Shown here: piece by piece, positions 32,480 through 32,998 of the stretch
How positions within the stretch are numbered: position 1 is the first letter of the stretch
Layout of the letters: each line of letters begins with the position of its first letter
Source: an uncultured Lachnoanaerobaculum sp.
Lineage (GTDB): Bacteria; Bacillota; Clostridia; Lachnospirales; Lachnospiraceae
DNA length: 32,998 nt
Direction of reading: 5' to 3'
Assembly (NCBI GenBank): GCA_946999385.1
Contig: CAMQCZ010000019.1
Span: 1 to 32,998, forward strand
The notes under the pieces: model-generated
The model's input: the letters and a program-made list of their open reading frames with translations, nothing else
What the model was told of the DNA's origin: nothing
The model's database searches: none
Made by a program: the position numbers and the translations under genes

Positions 32480-32998
32480 TTATTTATTATATTTCTTATT
32501 TTTTCTTATTGTAATAATACCTAGTAAGCTTGTTAAAAATCCTATTAGATATAAAGCTATATCATTTTCATTACCTGTACGAGGTATAGAATTTTTAGTA
32601 TAAGGATTTACCTTATTTATATTAGCATTTAAATTCTTATTATAATCATCATTATCCTGTGGTTTGTCTGATAACTCATTTATAATATTTGGATTTTCAT
32701 TATTAGCTATATTATTTCCATTAGGTTCATTAGAATTATCAAGCTTAGGATCACTATTAGGACCTGAAGGAGTGTTATTCTTAGGATCACTATTAGAGCC
32801 TGAAGGAGTGATACTATTAGGACCGCTATTAGGACCTGAAGGAGTAGTATTATTAGGGTTTATATTTGTTGGAGGGATAGTAGGCTCTTCTAAATATTGT
32901 GCAGTAATAGTAAGGTCTGCCTTTATTTCAGTAGAATTATCTTTATCCCAACCATTTTGTGTATAACCATCATCAGGCTTGATATTTGGATGTAATAT
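32480..32998 (-). CDS. Sortase-anchored surface protein, C-terminal part (5' end outside window)
   Basis: 172 residues are visible on the minus strand, open at the right edge. In order: a fragment HPNIKPDDGYTQNGWDKD then TEIKADLTITAQY, the ending of a Listeria-Bacteroides (InlB B-type) repeat; a Pro/Asn-rich stalk; three tandem 12-residue repeats TPSGxNSxP; an Asn-rich linker; and the sorting signal IPRTG followed by a membrane segment (about ALYLIGFLTSLLGIITI) and a positive tail RKNKKYNK. The signal is a variant of LPXTG with isoleucine in the first position. Such proteins are joined to the cell wall by sortase and often bind host or bacterial surfaces. The repeat part is strongly Asn/Pro biased, unlike the rest of the window. 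The gene was not resolved further because most lies outside. Confidence 0.88.
   Translation of the reverse strand: MLHPNIKPDDGYTQNGWDKDNSTEIKADLTITAQYLEEPTIPPTNINPNNTTPSGPNSGPNSITPSGSNSDPKNNTPSGPNSDPKLDNSNEPNGNNIANNENPNIINELSDKPQDNDDYNKNLNANINKVNPYTKNSIPRTGNENDIALYLIGFLTSLLGIITIRKNKKYNK
32738..32845 (-). repeat. Three tandem 36-bp repeats in the stalk of the surface protein
   Basis: Three in-frame copies of 36 bp, at 32810-32845, 32774-32809 and 32738-32773 in coding order. They encode TPSGPNSGPNSI, TPSGSNSDPKNN and TPSGPNSDPKLD. They are imperfect and could change in number by slippage, altering stalk length. Confidence 0.85.

Noticed and set aside
32664..32966. Plus-strand 100-codon open frame with repeated Leu/Gly/Glu-Gly-Val units
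   Set aside because: It is the antisense of the tandem repeats in the minus-strand surface protein, has no ribosome binding site, and the minus strand reads a complete IPRTG sorting signal through the same region.
1..32998. Search for CRISPR arrays, insertion sequences, integrases, phage genes, toxin-antitoxin pairs or defence systems
   Set aside because: None seen on either strand. The only tandem repeats are the three 36-bp coding repeats in the surface protein. A new defence-type or mobile system is not supported in this window.

Overview
The window is 33 kb of very AT-rich chromosome from an anaerobic Firmicute, most likely a low-GC member of the Clostridia close to Lachnospiraceae. The grounds are the decarboxylase genes without a fused biotin domain, a DUF3793-flavodoxin pair, a type 2 (long) IleS behind a T-box, dacF beside scpAB, and frequent TTG starts behind strong GGAGG sites. 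The genus cannot be fixed from this sequence. Almost everything is dense vertical-type housekeeping DNA. I see no insertion sequence, prophage, integrase, CRISPR array, tRNA or rRNA operon.

Layout. (1) 1-1940: the end of a sodium-pump decarboxylase operon (oadB C-terminus, oadA) and its terminator. (2) 2028-3300: a strong promoter with a palindromic operator-like site, a DUF3793 gene and a flavodoxin, then a string of hairpins ending in a terminator. (3) 3449-9191: dgt, dnaG, trmK, a Nif3-like gene and a uridine-kinase-like gene, very tightly packed. The rpoD gene expected between dnaG and trmK is absent. (4) 9176-9557: RNase P RNA with its own promoter and terminator. (5) 9694-13582: a MacB-type ABC transporter with a large membrane-anchored extracellular protein encoded between ATPase and permease. 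It converges through a shared terminator on rpsT, which has its own promoter and leader on the minus strand. (6) 14068-21692: dacF with choline-binding-type repeats, a membrane-anchored metallophosphoesterase, scpA, scpB, dut, a TPR lipoprotein, hflX, a DUF5684-type membrane protein and a DAHP synthase, with many overlapping starts and stops and no convincing terminator inside. (7) 21765-30866: promoter, isoleucine-type T-box leader, DUF1275 membrane protein, ileS, glycogen phosphorylase, PcrA/UvrD helicase and a small acidic membrane protein, probably one T-box-headed unit ending at a terminator. (8) 30889-32361: RlmD-type 23S rRNA methyltransferase. A shared terminator separates it from the minus-strand 3' end of a sortase-anchored surface protein with 36-bp tandem repeats and an IPRTG sorting signal.

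How it fits together. Regions 3, 6 and 7 are replication, chromosome-segregation, nucleotide-hygiene and translation genes in compact transcription units. The less ordinary points are regulatory or architectural: the T-box placed ahead of a DUF1275 gene rather than directly ahead of ileS; the palindrome over the DUF3793-flavodoxin promoter, which could make that pair iron-responsive; the missing rpoD; the three-part ABC system; the S20 leader; and an unidentified hairpin-rich segment after the flavodoxin. I did not find a clearly new multi-gene system. The DUF1275/T-box and DUF3793/flavodoxin arrangements are the best leads.
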